Shown here piece by piece: positions 43,726 to 53,023 of a stretch of 64,000 nt of DNA. The stretch lies in assembly GCF_016735675.1 (NCBI RefSeq), contig NZ_JAERSG010000003.1, forward strand, positions 620,001 through 684,000, given 5' to 3'. Source of the DNA: Nocardioides baculatus. Its GTDB lineage: Bacteria > Actinomycetota > Actinomycetes > Propionibacteriales > Nocardioidaceae. Under the pieces are notes generated by a model. The model did not search any database, was not told the DNA's origin, and was given only the letters and a program-made list of their open reading frames with translations. A program made the position numbers and the translations under genes. Every line of letters begins with the position of its first letter. The stretch's first letter is position 1.

Positions 43726-45204
43726 CTACCCCCAGGAGCCCTGCATGTCGCGCAGGCTCCGGGCCCGGACGAGCGCGGACCGGACCCAGCGCGCGGTCAG
43801 CAGGAGGTAGGCGACACCGCCGGCCAGCCCGCCCGCCACCAGGGTGGTCCACGGCCGGGTGCCCATTCCTCCGGCGGCCACCGCCACCAGCCCGGCGGCC
43901 ACGGCCGCGGCCGCGGGGAGTGCCGACGTCAGGAACACACGACCGGCGCGCTCCCCCACCAGCGGACGTACGAGCGCGAGGTGCGCCGGCACCACGACGA
44001 CGAGCATGACCGCGAGGTTGGCGACCACGACGGCGCGCACGTCCTGCCCCGAGGCCCACCACACGGCCGGCACCTGCACCGCGAGCCAGGCCACCTGCAC
44101 GAGCAGGTAGCGCCGGGTCAGGCCACCCGCGACCGCCACGTCGACGCAGAGCTTGCAGAGGATCTCCCCCAGCTTGCAGAAGGTGAGGACCTGGAGGACG
44201 ACCACCGCGCCCGCCCACCGGCTGCCGTAGAGCGTCTCCACGAGCGACGGCGCGAGGACGGCGAGCAGCACGCAGACCGGCAGGAACGCCCACATCATGA
44301 GCTCGACGCACCGGGCGAAGACCTGCCGCACCAACGGCGGGTCGTCCCTGATCTGCGCGAAGAGCGGCAGCCCGACGTTGAGCAGGACGGGCAGGAACAG
44401 CCCCACCGGCCAGGCCGCGACGTTCTCACCCAACGTGAACAGGCCCACCCCGCTCGCGCCGACCGACCGACCGATGAAGAAGACGTTGACGCCCGCGACC
44501 ACGGTGCCGACGAGCGTCGCGCCCACCAGCGGAAGGCCCAGGCGCACGATGTCCCTCGCGACGTCGGCCCGGAACCCCGGCAGGTAGCGCCGGGTCACCA
44601 CGAGCTGCAGCCCGACCACCACCACGACCTGGCCGACCACCCGCGACCAGACGAGTGCCATCGCGCCGTGTCCCTCCAGCGCCAGCCAGACCATCACCCC
44701 CGTCGACACGGCGAAGGCGACGAGCTCGATCGCCGACTGCACGGCCATCCGGAAGTCCCGCCGCAGCTGGGCGGTGGGGATGCAGGCCGGGGCGCCGAGC
44801 AGCACGCACAGTGCCAGGACGCGCATCGCGCCATCGGCCTGCGGGGTGCCGAACGCGGAGGCGATCGGCGCCGCGAGGAGGAAGAGCGCGAGCGCGAGGA
44901 TCGAGTAGCTGGTGAGCGCCAGCGTGAGCGCCGTCGGGGCCACGCAGTCGAAGTCCTGCTTCGACGCCCGCAGCAACGCGGAGTGGATCCCGAGCTCGGC
45001 GACCTGCCCGATCAGGGTGAGCACGACGATGGCCACGGCGTAGACGCCGAAGTGCTCGGGCACGAGCAACCGCGCGGCCACGATGCCCGAGACGAGTCCG
45101 CCTGCCCGCAGGACGACGACCCCGGCGGAGCTCCACATCGCGCCGCGCACCACGCGCCCGCCGAGGCTGTTGCTCCCGGTGCGGACACCGGTCGACGGCG
45201 TCAC
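43726..45204 (-). CDS. Polysaccharide flippase (Wzx-like, MOP superfamily)
   Basis: The 492-residue protein has about 14 transmembrane helices, opens with RVVRGAMWSSAGVVVLRAGG and LVSGIVAARLLVPEHFGVYA, and has the middle PLVGATLVGTVVAGVNVFFI typical of Wzx/lipid-linked oligosaccharide flippases. It would move the undecaprenyl-linked repeat unit across the membrane before polymerisation by the Wzy-like protein. Its start overlaps the stop of the GT2 gene by 4 bases. Confidence 0.9.
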   Translation of the reverse strand: MTPSTGVRTGSNSLGGRVVRGAMWSSAGVVVLRAGGLVSGIVAARLLVPEHFGVYAVAIVVLTLIGQVAELGIHSALLRASKQDFDCVAPTALTLALTSYSILALALFLLAAPIASAFGTPQADGAMRVLALCVLLGAPACIPTAQLRRDFRMAVQSAIELVAFAVSTGVMVWLALEGHGAMALVWSRVVGQVVVVVGLQLVVTRRYLPGFRADVARDIVRLGLPLVGATLVGTVVAGVNVFFIGRSVGASGVGLFTLGENVAAWPVGLFLPVLLNVGLPLFAQIRDDPPLVRQVFARCVELMMWAFLPVCVLLAVLAPSLVETLYGSRWAGAVVVLQVLTFCKLGEILCKLCVDVAVAGGLTRRYLLVQVAWLAVQVPAVWWASGQDVRAVVVANLAVMLVVVVPAHLALVRPLVGERAGRVFLTSALPAAAAVAAGLVAVAAGGMGTRPWTTLVAGGLAGGVAYLLLTARWVRSALVRARSLRDMQGSWG

Positions 45205-46106
45205 TGTGCCCCGGAGGTCCGCAGGCCGACCGGTCCACCGACCGTCCGCTGGAGCTTCGCCGTGCCGCGCCGGATCTTGTTCCTCTTGCGTCGGGCGTAG
45301 AGGCGCAGGACCTCCTGCCGCGCCCTGCGGCGCTGGCCGGGGTCGAGGGTGGAGCGACCGACCCAGTCGAGGAGCTCGCGTGCCTGGATCAGGTCAGCGG
45401 CGTGCTGGTGCCACGCCGGGACACCCAGCAGCCTGGTCAACCCGGCCGGGTCCACCTCCGTCCGCTCGCGTCGCGCGAGGGGTGCAGCGACGTGGCCCCA
45501 CGGTCCGGCCAGCGCGAGGCGCGCAGCGAACACCTCGTCCTCGCGCAGGATGTTGCGCCGCGGCAGCACCGCGACCTCCCGTCGCATCATCGCGTAGAGC
45601 GGGTCGAGGAGGGCGAAGCCGCTGGTCAGCAGTCGCAGCATCTCGGCGAACCGGGTGACCGGGTCCGGCGAGTCCAGGGGCGTCGGGTCGTAAGCCGTCG
45701 AGGTGGTGACGACGCCGGCCTCGTCGACGTACGTCATCTGGGTCGTGACGAGCACCCGGCGCCGGTCCTCGGCGAAGGCGGCGAGGGTCCGCGACACGTA
45801 GTCCGGCTCCAGCGCGTCCGCGTCGCCCAGCCACCGCACGAAGGCGCCGTTCGACGCCTCGGCGACACCCCGGAAGTTGTTGAGCAGCCCGACGTTGGCG
45901 GGATGCCTGAGGTAGGACACACGCGGGTCCCGGCGGGCGAGGCCGCGGCACAGCTCCTCGGTGCCGTCCGTCGAGGCGTTGTCGCCGATCACCACCTCGA
46001 GGTGCGGGTAGTCCTGGGCGAGCGCCGACTCCAGCACCGGGCCGAGGGTCCCGGCACCGTTGCGGACGGGACAGGCGATGGTGACGAGGGGGCGGTCGTC
46101 ACGCAC
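45201..46106 (-). CDS. GT2-family glycosyltransferase
   Basis: The 301-residue protein begins RPLVTIACPVRNGAGTLGPV, then VVIGDNASTDGTEELC (the first Asp of GT-A fold), RHPANVGLLNNFRGV and VRWLGDADALEPDYV (metal-binding D-A-D). The C-terminal part has REDEVFAARLALAG. It uses an NDP-sugar donor. The GTG at 46106 is preferred because it begins the fold directly; it overlaps the end of the upstream Cys-rich gene by 8 bases. An in-frame ATG at 46184 would add a basic low-complexity leader. Confidence 0.85.
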   Translation of the reverse strand: MRDDRPLVTIACPVRNGAGTLGPVLESALAQDYPHLEVVIGDNASTDGTEELCRGLARRDPRVSYLRHPANVGLLNNFRGVAEASNGAFVRWLGDADALEPDYVSRTLAAFAEDRRRVLVTTQMTYVDEAGVVTTSTAYDPTPLDSPDPVTRFAEMLRLLTSGFALLDPLYAMMRREVAVLPRRNILREDEVFAARLALAGPWGHVAAPLARRERTEVDPAGLTRLLGVPAWHQHAADLIQARELLDWVGRSTLDPGQRRRARQEVLRLYARRKRNKIRRGTAKLQRTVGGPVGLRTSGAQ

Positions 46107-47133
46107 CGGGTTCCTCGACCCGCTCGAGCCAGATCTCGCGCCACCAGCAGACGTACTCCCGGGGGCAGTTCGCGGTGAAGGCACCCTCGCAGACGATGTC
46201 CTCGAGGATGATGCACGGCGACTTCATGACCAGCATCCGCCCGGAGCGCTCGTCGATGCACTGCGTCGCCCGCGCCTTCACCCGCGCCGTCCGTCCGCAG
46301 AACCGCGACATCTCGGCCTCGAAGCCCATCCCGCGGTTGAGCAGGTCCCCGTCGAGCGTCGCCATGATCTCCTCGCGCGACTTGATGCGCACGAGCTCAC
46401 CGGGCCGCAGGCCGAGCTCCTCGGTCGGGGTGCGGCCGTGGGTGACCCCGCCCTCCAGGAACCGCCACTGGAGCCCCTTCCGGATGCGCAGGTAGGGCGG
46501 CAGCACCCGGGTGCTGACCCCCTGGTAGCGGTTGAACACGGCCACCGCGAACGCCTTGGTGACCTCCGGTGCGCTCGCGTTGCCGGAGGCGACGTCGTCG
46601 GCGTACTGGCCGAGGCGCTTGAGCGGGAGCGCCTCGGGGGTGGCGCGCAGCATCTCGGTGCCCTGGCAGGACCAGCGGGTCGCGCCGTCCTCGAACGGCT
46701 CCCGCGTCGTGTTGGCCTCCAGCAGCGGCAGGAGCCTGCGATGACCGGGACCGTCCGGCTCCGGCTCCGGGTCCGGCTCGGCGGCGGCGTCCGCCGGGTC
46801 GACCCGCCTGACCCAGGCGTCCTTCCAGTACAGCTGGCACCGGGTCTGGCAGCCGCCGTGGGCGGACCCGTCGCACCGGCACGCCGTCAGGTGCACCGCG
46901 CGGGACATCCGGCGCATCCCCGAGTGGCCGATGTAGTCGCACGCCTTGAGGGCCACCTTGTGGACCGTCATCCGCCGGCCGCACCAGGCCGTCATCTCGG
47001 GCATGAACGGGAGGCCGTCGAGCTCGCCCGCCTCGTCCAGCGTGGCGAGGATCTCCTCGGCGCTGAGCACCTCCACGACGTCGCCCACCCGCAGGCTCGT
47101 CCGGTTCCTCCGCAGTGTGTCCACGGTCTGCAT
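46099..47133 (-). CDS. Cys-rich protein with duplicated domain of unknown function
   Basis: The 344-residue protein contains two copies of a roughly 95-residue domain (about 15-112 and 240-340). Both have a small SH3-like start (LRVGDVVEVLSAEEILATLD; LRPGELVRIKSREEIMATLD), then F-x-x-E-M...CGR, and end in W(K/R)(D/E)-x-W(V/L)-x-R-V with several Cys and His (CRCDGSAHGGCQTRC in copy 1). The copies are joined by an acidic Pro-Glu-Asp spacer. Similar proteins, from memory, sit beside glycosyltransferases in exopolysaccharide clusters of other bacteria without a known role. No signal peptide. It may bind metal; function unknown. Confidence 0.75.
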   Translation of the reverse strand: MQTVDTLRRNRTSLRVGDVVEVLSAEEILATLDEAGELDGLPFMPEMTAWCGRRMTVHKVALKACDYIGHSGMRRMSRAVHLTACRCDGSAHGGCQTRCQLYWKDAWVRRVDPADAAAEPDPEPEPDGPGHRRLLPLLEANTTREPFEDGATRWSCQGTEMLRATPEALPLKRLGQYADDVASGNASAPEVTKAFAVAVFNRYQGVSTRVLPPYLRIRKGLQWRFLEGGVTHGRTPTEELGLRPGELVRIKSREEIMATLDGDLLNRGMGFEAEMSRFCGRTARVKARATQCIDERSGRMLVMKSPCIILEDIVCEGAFTANCPREYVCWWREIWLERVEEPGA

Positions 47134-47184
47134 GCCGCGACGCTAGATCGGCTCCCGGCGCCCCCTCACGCGCCCGGACGGGCC

Positions 47185-47200
47185 TCCCCTAAATGGGGGA
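47185..47200. promoter_or_regulatory. Palindromic operator candidate (site 4)
   Basis: TCCCCTAAATGGGGGA, between the divergent Cys-rich gene (47133) and the first Wzz-like gene (47290). Confidence 0.5.
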
Positions 47201-47289
47201 TCAGTCGGCCGCACCCCCTGCCCGCCCGACCTCCGAACCGAGACTTCACGGGAGGAGCGCAGGAAGGCAGACGGGGGCAGGTAGGTCGT

Positions 47290-48165
47290 ATGGAGTTCTG
47301 GGTCACGCTCGCCGGCATCGTGCGCCGCAAGCGGGTGGTCATCCGCGCCCTGGCCGTCGCGATCACGCTCGGCGCGCTCGCCTACGCGCTCACCCCGCCG
47401 ACGTACGTCGCCCGCACCACGATGGTGCTGACCCTGACGCCGTTCGGTGGCTCGGAGTCACGCGACCCCAAGGTGCCGACCGACCTCACCAACCCGATGC
47501 TCAACTTCAACGACAGCCTCACCACGACGTCGGCCATCCTCATCAACGCGATGAACATCGAGGACGTCGCCGAGCAGCTCGACGCGACGGGTTCCACCCA
47601 CCTCGTCGTCGACGACGGTCGCTCGAACCCCGACCTGCTCGGCCTCAACGGGCCGTTCCTGCACATCCGGGTCGACAGCGAGTCGCGCTCGACGGCCGCC
47701 CGCGTGGCGCAGGAGGCGCAGGCGCTCATGCGCGAGAAGCTCGAGGACTGGCAGGTCGAGCTCGACGCACCGCAGTCCACCTACATCCGGCTCGTGGACG
47801 TGGTGCCCCCCGGTGCGCCCGAGATCGACCGCGGCGGGCAGGTCAAGACGGCCGCCCTCGCCACCGTGCTCGGTGGCGCGTCGAGCATCGTCATCGCCTA
47901 CTTCGCCCACCAGCTCCGGTCCCGCCGGCGGGCCGAGGAGGGCGACGAGGAGCTCACCCTCGAGAGCCTCGCCACGTGGGAGCCCGACGTCGACCCGGAG
48001 CCCGATCCCGAGCCCGATCCCGAGCCCGAGCCCCGTCGCGGCCGCGACCGGGTGCTGGTGCCGGACGTCCCCCGCGCGGAGGACGACCCGACCGGGACGC
48101 CCGCGCTCAGTCCCTCCCCCTGGAAGAAGAAGGGCACGGCCAGGCGCACCCGCGGGGGCAGGTGA
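47290..48165 (+). CDS. Wzz-like chain-length/export regulator 1
   Basis: The 291-residue protein has a transmembrane helix at about 20-37 (VIRALAVAITLGALAYAL), an extracytoplasmic domain (YVARTTMVLTLTP, NPMLNFNDSLTTTSAILINA) and a second transmembrane helix at about 193-213. It then has a cytoplasmic tail with PEPDPEPDPEP and a basic end. That is the polysaccharide co-polymerase plan without a tyrosine-kinase domain. It is the first of three related proteins here; all share the NP-L-x-NF and ILI or IVI stretch. Confidence 0.85.
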   Translation: MEFWVTLAGIVRRKRVVIRALAVAITLGALAYALTPPTYVARTTMVLTLTPFGGSESRDPKVPTDLTNPMLNFNDSLTTTSAILINAMNIEDVAEQLDATGSTHLVVDDGRSNPDLLGLNGPFLHIRVDSESRSTAARVAQEAQALMREKLEDWQVELDAPQSTYIRLVDVVPPGAPEIDRGGQVKTAALATVLGGASSIVIAYFAHQLRSRRRAEEGDEELTLESLATWEPDVDPEPDPEPDPEPEPRRGRDRVLVPDVPRAEDDPTGTPALSPSPWKKKGTARRTRGGR

Positions 48166-48174
48166 CGACGCGCG

Positions 48175-48885
48175 ATGGGGTCCTGGCAGGTCGCGGTGCT
48201 CCTGGTGCGCCGCTGGTACGTCACGCTGGGGGCGTTCCTGGCCACGATCGGGGTGTCCGCGCTCGTCTACGCCTCGCTCCCCGCGCAGTACCAGACGGGC
48301 AGCGTGATGGTGGTGACCACGTCGCTCACCGGGCGCAGCGAGGAGCCGCCGAGCCAGGAGCCCGACCTCACCAACCCGCTGCTCAACTTCGAGAACGACG
48401 TCAACCTCTCGACGGCGATCCTCATCGAGCAGCTCAACAGCCCGGGGGTGGCCGAGGCGCTCGGGGCACCCGCCGGCTCGACGACGACGTACGTCGTGAG
48501 TGACGGCAACACCAACGCCGAGCTCCTCCAGTCGGGTCCGCTCCTGTTCGTGCAGGGCAACGGCCCGACGCCCGAGGCCGCGCGGAGCATCACCGAGCGG
48601 GTCGACGCGATGGCGGCGCTCCTGCTCGAACGACGACAGCGCGACCTCGAGGCCCCACCGTCGACCTACCTCCGCACGAGCGAGATCGTGCCCCCCACCG
48701 CGGGCCTCCGGCTGACCCGGAGCCCGAGCCGGGCCGTCGTGGCGACCGGTGCCCTGGCGGCCGCGGCCGGGCTGGCGGCAGCCCTCGGCTTCGACCGCCT
48801 GGCAGCGGCACGTCGTCGCAGCGCGACGACGAGGACGGTCAGCGCCCCGGTCCTGGCCACGCCGCTTCCCGAGGGGGCGCGATGA
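48175..48885 (+). CDS. Wzz-like chain-length/export regulator 2
   Basis: The 236-residue protein has the same plan as its upstream neighbour: transmembrane helix at about 17-36, YQTGSVMVVTTSLTG, NPLLNFENDVNLSTAILIEQ, TTTYVVSDGNTN, and a second helix near 180-200. The cytoplasmic tail is short. Its end overlaps the start of the polymerase gene by 4 bases, which suggests that it works closely with that enzyme. Confidence 0.85.
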   Translation: MGSWQVAVLLVRRWYVTLGAFLATIGVSALVYASLPAQYQTGSVMVVTTSLTGRSEEPPSQEPDLTNPLLNFENDVNLSTAILIEQLNSPGVAEALGAPAGSTTTYVVSDGNTNAELLQSGPLLFVQGNGPTPEAARSITERVDAMAALLLERRQRDLEAPPSTYLRTSEIVPPTAGLRLTRSPSRAVVATGALAAAAGLAAALGFDRLAAARRRSATTRTVSAPVLATPLPEGAR

Positions 48886-50255
48886 CGACGCTCCGCGAGC
48901 CGTCCACCGACGAGCACGTCCGGCCGCGTGCGCCCCGCACGGCCGACGCCACCACCCTCATCGCCCTCTTCGTCGTCCTCCAGTTCGGCCTGCCCGCGAC
49001 GCTGGTGCTCGACCACCTGCCGATGGCGTTGCGGGCCTCGACCATCGTGGCGCTCGGCCTCGGCGTGCTGTGGTTCTGCACGCAGATGACCACCACGCTC
49101 GGCGCGGCGAAGGGCAGCAACCCCGTCCGGACCGCCGTCTTCGTCTACGCCTGCGTGGTGCTGGCCGTCTACGGCAAGTCGAGCTTCACCTACCTCGACG
49201 GGGACGAACGGGCGAGCGGCGACCACGCGATGGTCATCGTGCTGTCGATGATCTGCCTGGCCCTGGCGATCTGCGACGGCGTCCGCAGCCGGGAGCGGAT
49301 CGGCTTCCTGCTGCGCGTGATGGTCGTCGGAGCCTGCTGGGTCTCGTTCGTCGGGATCGTGCAGTACCTGTTCCTCTTCGACATCACCGGCTACCTCCAG
49401 CTCCCCGGCATGCAGTTCGGTGAGCGCTACGACCTCGTGCTGGTGCGCGAGGGCCTGCCGCGGGTGTCGGGCACGACCCAGCACCCCATCGAGTTCGGGG
49501 TCTTCAGCGCGATGATGCTGCCGCTCGCGCTGCACGTCGCGTTCACCGAGACGCGCGGGCGCCGGTGGCGCGGCGCCTGGTGGGGCTGCGTCGCCCTGAT
49601 CGCGACCGGCCTGATGTTCTCCGCCTCCCGCTCGGCGATCCTGGCGCTCGCCTGCACCGGCATCGTGCTGTCCTTCGGGTGGACGGCACGTCGACGTCTG
49701 TGGACGGTCGCGGCAGGGCTGGTGTTCCTCGTCTTCATCAAGCTGATCTCCCCCGGCCTGCTCGGCGCGCTCGTCAGCCTGTTCCGCAACGCGGGCAACG
49801 ACGACAGCGTGCGCTACCGCACCCACGACTACGACACGGCGCGCGAGGCGATCTCCGCCAATCCGCTGCTGGGTCGCGGCATCGGGACCTGGTACTCCCC
49901 CAAGCGGGTCGTCTTCGACAACCAGTACCTGCTCACCCTCGTCGACAGCGGCATCATCGGGCTGGCGGCCGTGCTCGGCATGGTGTTCGCCGCGATGTAC
50001 TGCGTCCGGCGGGTCGTCGTGCTGAGCCGGGTGTCGCCCGCACCGGTGGGCACCACGAGCCGCGACCGCGACCTCGCGCTGTCCCTCGGTGCCTCCCTGG
50101 CCGCCATCCTCCCGACCTACGCCACCTTCGACTTCGCGGCCTTCTCGACCGTCAACTCGCTGATGTACCTCGTGGTGGGCGTGTCGGGGGCGCTGCTGAG
50201 GGTGGTCGCGACCGAGGTCGCGGGCGACCCCGTCGACGAGCACGCGGTCGGCTGA
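48882..50255 (+). CDS. O-antigen polymerase/ligase-like protein (Wzy-like)
   Basis: The 457-residue integral membrane protein has about 11 transmembrane helices and a large loop with the Wzy/WaaL-type signature: VSGTTQHPIEFGVFSAMM near residue 195 and a later loop PLLGRGIGTWYSPKRVVFDN before NQYLLTLVDSGIIGLAA. It would join repeat units on the outer face of the membrane. Lying between two Wzz-like genes supports the polymerase role. Confidence 0.88.
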   Translation: MTTLREPSTDEHVRPRAPRTADATTLIALFVVLQFGLPATLVLDHLPMALRASTIVALGLGVLWFCTQMTTTLGAAKGSNPVRTAVFVYACVVLAVYGKSSFTYLDGDERASGDHAMVIVLSMICLALAICDGVRSRERIGFLLRVMVVGACWVSFVGIVQYLFLFDITGYLQLPGMQFGERYDLVLVREGLPRVSGTTQHPIEFGVFSAMMLPLALHVAFTETRGRRWRGAWWGCVALIATGLMFSASRSAILALACTGIVLSFGWTARRRLWTVAAGLVFLVFIKLISPGLLGALVSLFRNAGNDDSVRYRTHDYDTAREAISANPLLGRGIGTWYSPKRVVFDNQYLLTLVDSGIIGLAAVLGMVFAAMYCVRRVVVLSRVSPAPVGTTSRDRDLALSLGASLAAILPTYATFDFAAFSTVNSLMYLVVGVSGALLRVVATEVAGDPVDEHAVG

Positions 50256-50275
50256 GGCCGGGAGGGAGGAGACCG

Positions 50276-51037
50276 ATGGACGTCTGGAACGCCGTCGCCG
50301 TGCTCGTCAGGCGCTGGTACGTCGCGGTGCCGGTGCTCGTCCTCGGCCTGGGACTGGCCGGCGTCGCCTGGGCGACCGTCCCCGTGCAGTACGAGTCCCG
50401 CGCGGTGCTCGCCCTCACGACCCCGCGCGACGGCGGGACCCAGACGGCGCTCCTGCACAAGGGGTGGGTGTCCAACCCGCTGGCCAACTTCGACCGCACC
50501 CTCAACCTCACTGCCGGCATCGTCATCCGCGAGATCAACACGGCCTCGACGGCCGAGCGACTGGGGGTCACCGCTGGCGGCCCGACGACCTACGAGGTGG
50601 GCAACGGCAGTGCCACGCCGCAGGCGTTCGGCAACGGACCGTTCATCTTCGTCCGCGGCCTGGGGGCGACGCCCGGGGACGCCGAGGACATCGCCCGGCG
50701 GGTCTCGGAGGCTGCCCGGACCGTGCTCGCCGACCGGCAGACCGAGCTCCAGGCGCCGTTGCGCACGCAGATCGAGGTGCACCTCGTCCTGGCCCCGACG
50801 CGCGCGGAAGCGCTGTCCGACGGGCCGCTCCGCGCCGCAGCCCTCGGCGGCGCGCTCGCGGTGCTGGCCAGCCTCGCCGCCGCCTACGGCTTCGAGAGCT
50901 TCGCGCTGAGCCGCGGCGCCTGGGGCAGCGAGGTGACCCGCCGCGACGGCAGGAGCAGTGCGGCGCAGGCGGGCCGGGCCGTGGCGACACCGGCGAGGGA
51001 GCGGATCGAGAGGCCGGCCACGAGCGCGAGCCGGTAG
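50276..51037 (+). CDS. Wzz-like chain-length/export regulator 3
   Basis: The 253-residue protein repeats the plan: transmembrane helix at about 18-37 (VAVPVLVLGLGLAGVAWA), YESRAVLALTTPR, NPLANFDRTLNLTAGIVIRE, TTYEVGNGSATPQAFGNG, second helix near 182-202, and a cytoplasmic tail rich in Arg/Ala. The ATG follows GGGAGGGAGGAG. Its last 154 bases overlap the convergent GT2 gene, so the two tails share DNA on opposite strands. Confidence 0.83.
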   Translation: MDVWNAVAVLVRRWYVAVPVLVLGLGLAGVAWATVPVQYESRAVLALTTPRDGGTQTALLHKGWVSNPLANFDRTLNLTAGIVIREINTASTAERLGVTAGGPTTYEVGNGSATPQAFGNGPFIFVRGLGATPGDAEDIARRVSEAARTVLADRQTELQAPLRTQIEVHLVLAPTRAEALSDGPLRAAALGGALAVLASLAAAYGFESFALSRGAWGSEVTRRDGRSSAAQAGRAVATPARERIERPATSASR

Positions 51038-51861
51038 GCGAGACCTCGGACCACGCCGTGCCGACGCTGGAACAGGGTGACCTTGTTGACCGACAGCAGG
51101 GCGGCCATGTCCGGGCGGACGTCGTAGTCACCGCCCCGGTGCTCGATCACCGCGTGCGGTTCGTACCACGTGGTCCATCCCAGGTCGGCGGCGCGCAGCA
51201 GGTACTCGGTCTCCTCGCTGTAGAGGAGGAACGCCTCGTCCCACGGGCCGGCTGCCTCGACCAGTCGCCACGACACGAGCAGGGCCGCACCGGTGACCCA
51301 GCTGGCGCGGGCCGCGCGTCGGTGCGGCGCCTCGCGGAACACCATCTCGCCCACGCCGAGGCGGTCGGCGAGGTGGCCACCGAGCAGCGACTCCACGACG
51401 GCGCCGGTGAGGCTGGGGCGGCGCCGCAGCGTCGGCTGGAGCGAGCCGTCGAGGTTGACCAGCCGGGGGGCCACGACCCCGACGCCGGGACGTACGAGCC
51501 CGCGGGCCAGCGTCTCGAGGGCTCCCGGCAGCAGGCGGCAGTCGGGGTTGAGCACCAGCACGGCGTCCGGGTGGGGTGCGGACAGGGCGGCCACTCCCGC
51601 GTTGATGCCCGCCGCGTAGCCCAGGTTGGCGCCGAGGCGGACGACCCGCACCGGGAGGTCCGCGATGCCGTCCGCGAGCGCGAGGGTCTCGTCCCGCGAG
51701 TCGTTGTCGACGACCACCACCTCGGTCAGGACGACCTCGGCGGCACCCGCGTGACGGACCGAGGCCAGGCAGGACTCCAGCACGTCGGCGCTGTTGTAGG
51801 TCACGACCACGACCGCCACCCGCGGTCGTACGCCGGTCCCGGGAACCGACACCTCGCTCAC
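50884..51861 (-). CDS. GT2-family glycosyltransferase (rhamnosyltransferase-like)
   Basis: The 325-residue protein has [64 protein letters not shown] (metal site), and [19 protein letters not shown] with [20 protein letters not shown], the usual WbbL-type rhamnosyltransferase features. Its GTG overlaps the epimerase stop (GTGA). The C-terminal 51 residues include a hydrophobic helix encoded opposite the tail of the third Wzz-like gene. Confidence 0.87.
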   Translation of the reverse strand: MSEVSVPGTGVRPRVAVVVVTYNSADVLESCLASVRHAGAAEVVLTEVVVVDNDSRDETLALADGIADLPVRVVRLGANLGYAAGINAGVAALSAPHPDAVLVLNPDCRLLPGALETLARGLVRPGVGVVAPRLVNLDGSLQPTLRRRPSLTGAVVESLLGGHLADRLGVGEMVFREAPHRRAARASWVTGAALLVSWRLVEAAGPWDEAFLLYSEETEYLLRAADLGWTTWYEPHAVIEHRGGDYDVRPDMAALLSVNKVTLFQRRHGVVRGLAYRLALVAGLSIRSLAGVATARPACAALLLPSRRVTSLPQAPRLSAKLSKP

Positions 51862-52895
51862 GCCGATCGAGGCACCAGGTCGCGGACACGCAGCAGGTCG
51901 TCGAGGGTCCCGTCGCCCAGCTGCCGCTGGATCTGCACCAGCCGGACGAAGGTCCGCTCGAACTGCTCGCGGGTCAGCGCGTGGCGCTCCATGTCGTCGG
52001 CCAGCTGCCGGATCCCGGTCGTGACCGTCCACGACGGGGCGAACTGCGGGAGCAGCCTGCCGATCTTGGCGAAGTCGACCCGGTAGTCGCGGGTGTCCGC
52101 GGACGAGCCGGCGGCGAAGGTCACCGGAGCCCCGGTGTGCTCGGCGACCGCCTCGGCGATCGTCCGCACCTGCACGACGTCCTCGTCGCGACCGACGTTG
52201 AACGCCTGGTCGTGCACGGTCTCGCGGTCGGCCTCGAGGACGGCCAGGAAGGCGCGCGCGATGTCCTCGACGTGCACGAGCGGTCGCCACGCCGTGCCGT
52301 CGCTCTGGAGCCGGACCTCGCCGGTGGTGTGGGCCGCACCGGTCAGGTTGTTGACCACGATGTCGGCCCGCAGGCGCGGGCTGGACCCGTACGCCGTGGC
52401 GTTGCGCAGGTAGGTCGGGCTGAAGCTGTCGTCGGCGAGCGGGCGGATGAGCTCCTCGGCGAGCACCTTGCTCTCGCCGTAGGGCGTGACCGGGTTGAAC
52501 GAGCTCTCCTCGGTCACCGCCTCGTCCCCGGCCGCGCCGTAGAGGCTGCACGAGGACGAGAAGACGTAGCGACCCACACCGGCCTCGCGGGCGACGCGGG
52601 CGAGGTGCGCGGCCCCACGGGCGTTGACCGAGAACGTGGCGTCGGCGTTGAGGTACCCGACCGGGTCGTTGGAGACGGCGGCGAGGTTGACGACCGCGTC
52701 GAGGCCCTCGAGCTCCTCGGGGCGCTGGTCGCGGATGTCCCCCGTGCGCGAGTGGTAGCCGTCGACGGGTGGCCCGAAGTCGCAGCCGTCGTACCAGCCG
52801 GCGTCGAGGCCGACGACGTCGTGCCCCGCCTCGATCAGCAGGGGGACCAGCACGGCTCCGACGTAGCCCCGGTCGCCTGCCACCAGAATCCGCAT
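51858..52895 (-). CDS. NAD-dependent sugar epimerase/dehydratase
   Basis: The 345-residue extended SDR has the NAD-binding motif [27 protein letters not shown], the Ser triad region [10 protein letters not shown] and the catalytic TPYGESK (Tyr-x3-Lys) near residue 138. It acts on an NDP-sugar (4-epimerase or 4,6-dehydratase-like; the exact reaction is not clear). It is the first gene of a minus-strand pair with the GT2 enzyme and is divergent from the SDR gene, with a near-perfect palindrome in between. Confidence 0.88.
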   Translation of the reverse strand: MRILVAGDRGYVGAVLVPLLIEAGHDVVGLDAGWYDGCDFGPPVDGYHSRTGDIRDQRPEELEGLDAVVNLAAVSNDPVGYLNADATFSVNARGAAHLARVAREAGVGRYVFSSSCSLYGAAGDEAVTEESSFNPVTPYGESKVLAEELIRPLADDSFSPTYLRNATAYGSSPRLRADIVVNNLTGAAHTTGEVRLQSDGTAWRPLVHVEDIARAFLAVLEADRETVHDQAFNVGRDEDVVQVRTIAEAVAEHTGAPVTFAAGSSADTRDYRVDFAKIGRLLPQFAPSWTVTTGIRQLADDMERHALTREQFERTFVRLVQIQRQLGDGTLDDLLRVRDLVPRSA

Positions 52896-52971
52896 GCCTG
52901 TCCCCCTCGACGTCGATCGTTGGTCCGATCACACCCGACCGAGCGGTCTGCCCACCCGCCGCCGGGGTCCG

Positions 52972-52988
52972 TTACCCCACTTTGGGGA
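52972..52988. promoter_or_regulatory. Palindromic operator candidate (site 5)
   Basis: TTACCCCACTTTGGGGA between the divergent epimerase (52895) and SDR (53024) genes; the best-formed copy of the family. Confidence 0.6.
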
Positions 52989-53023
52989 GCCGGGTGGACG
53001 CGGTGCGCGGCCATAGTGGGGAG

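Noticed and set aside
42646..45300. A plus-strand open frame of about 880 codons
   Set aside because: It is opposite a glycosyltransferase and a flippase gene and has no domain features; a shadow.
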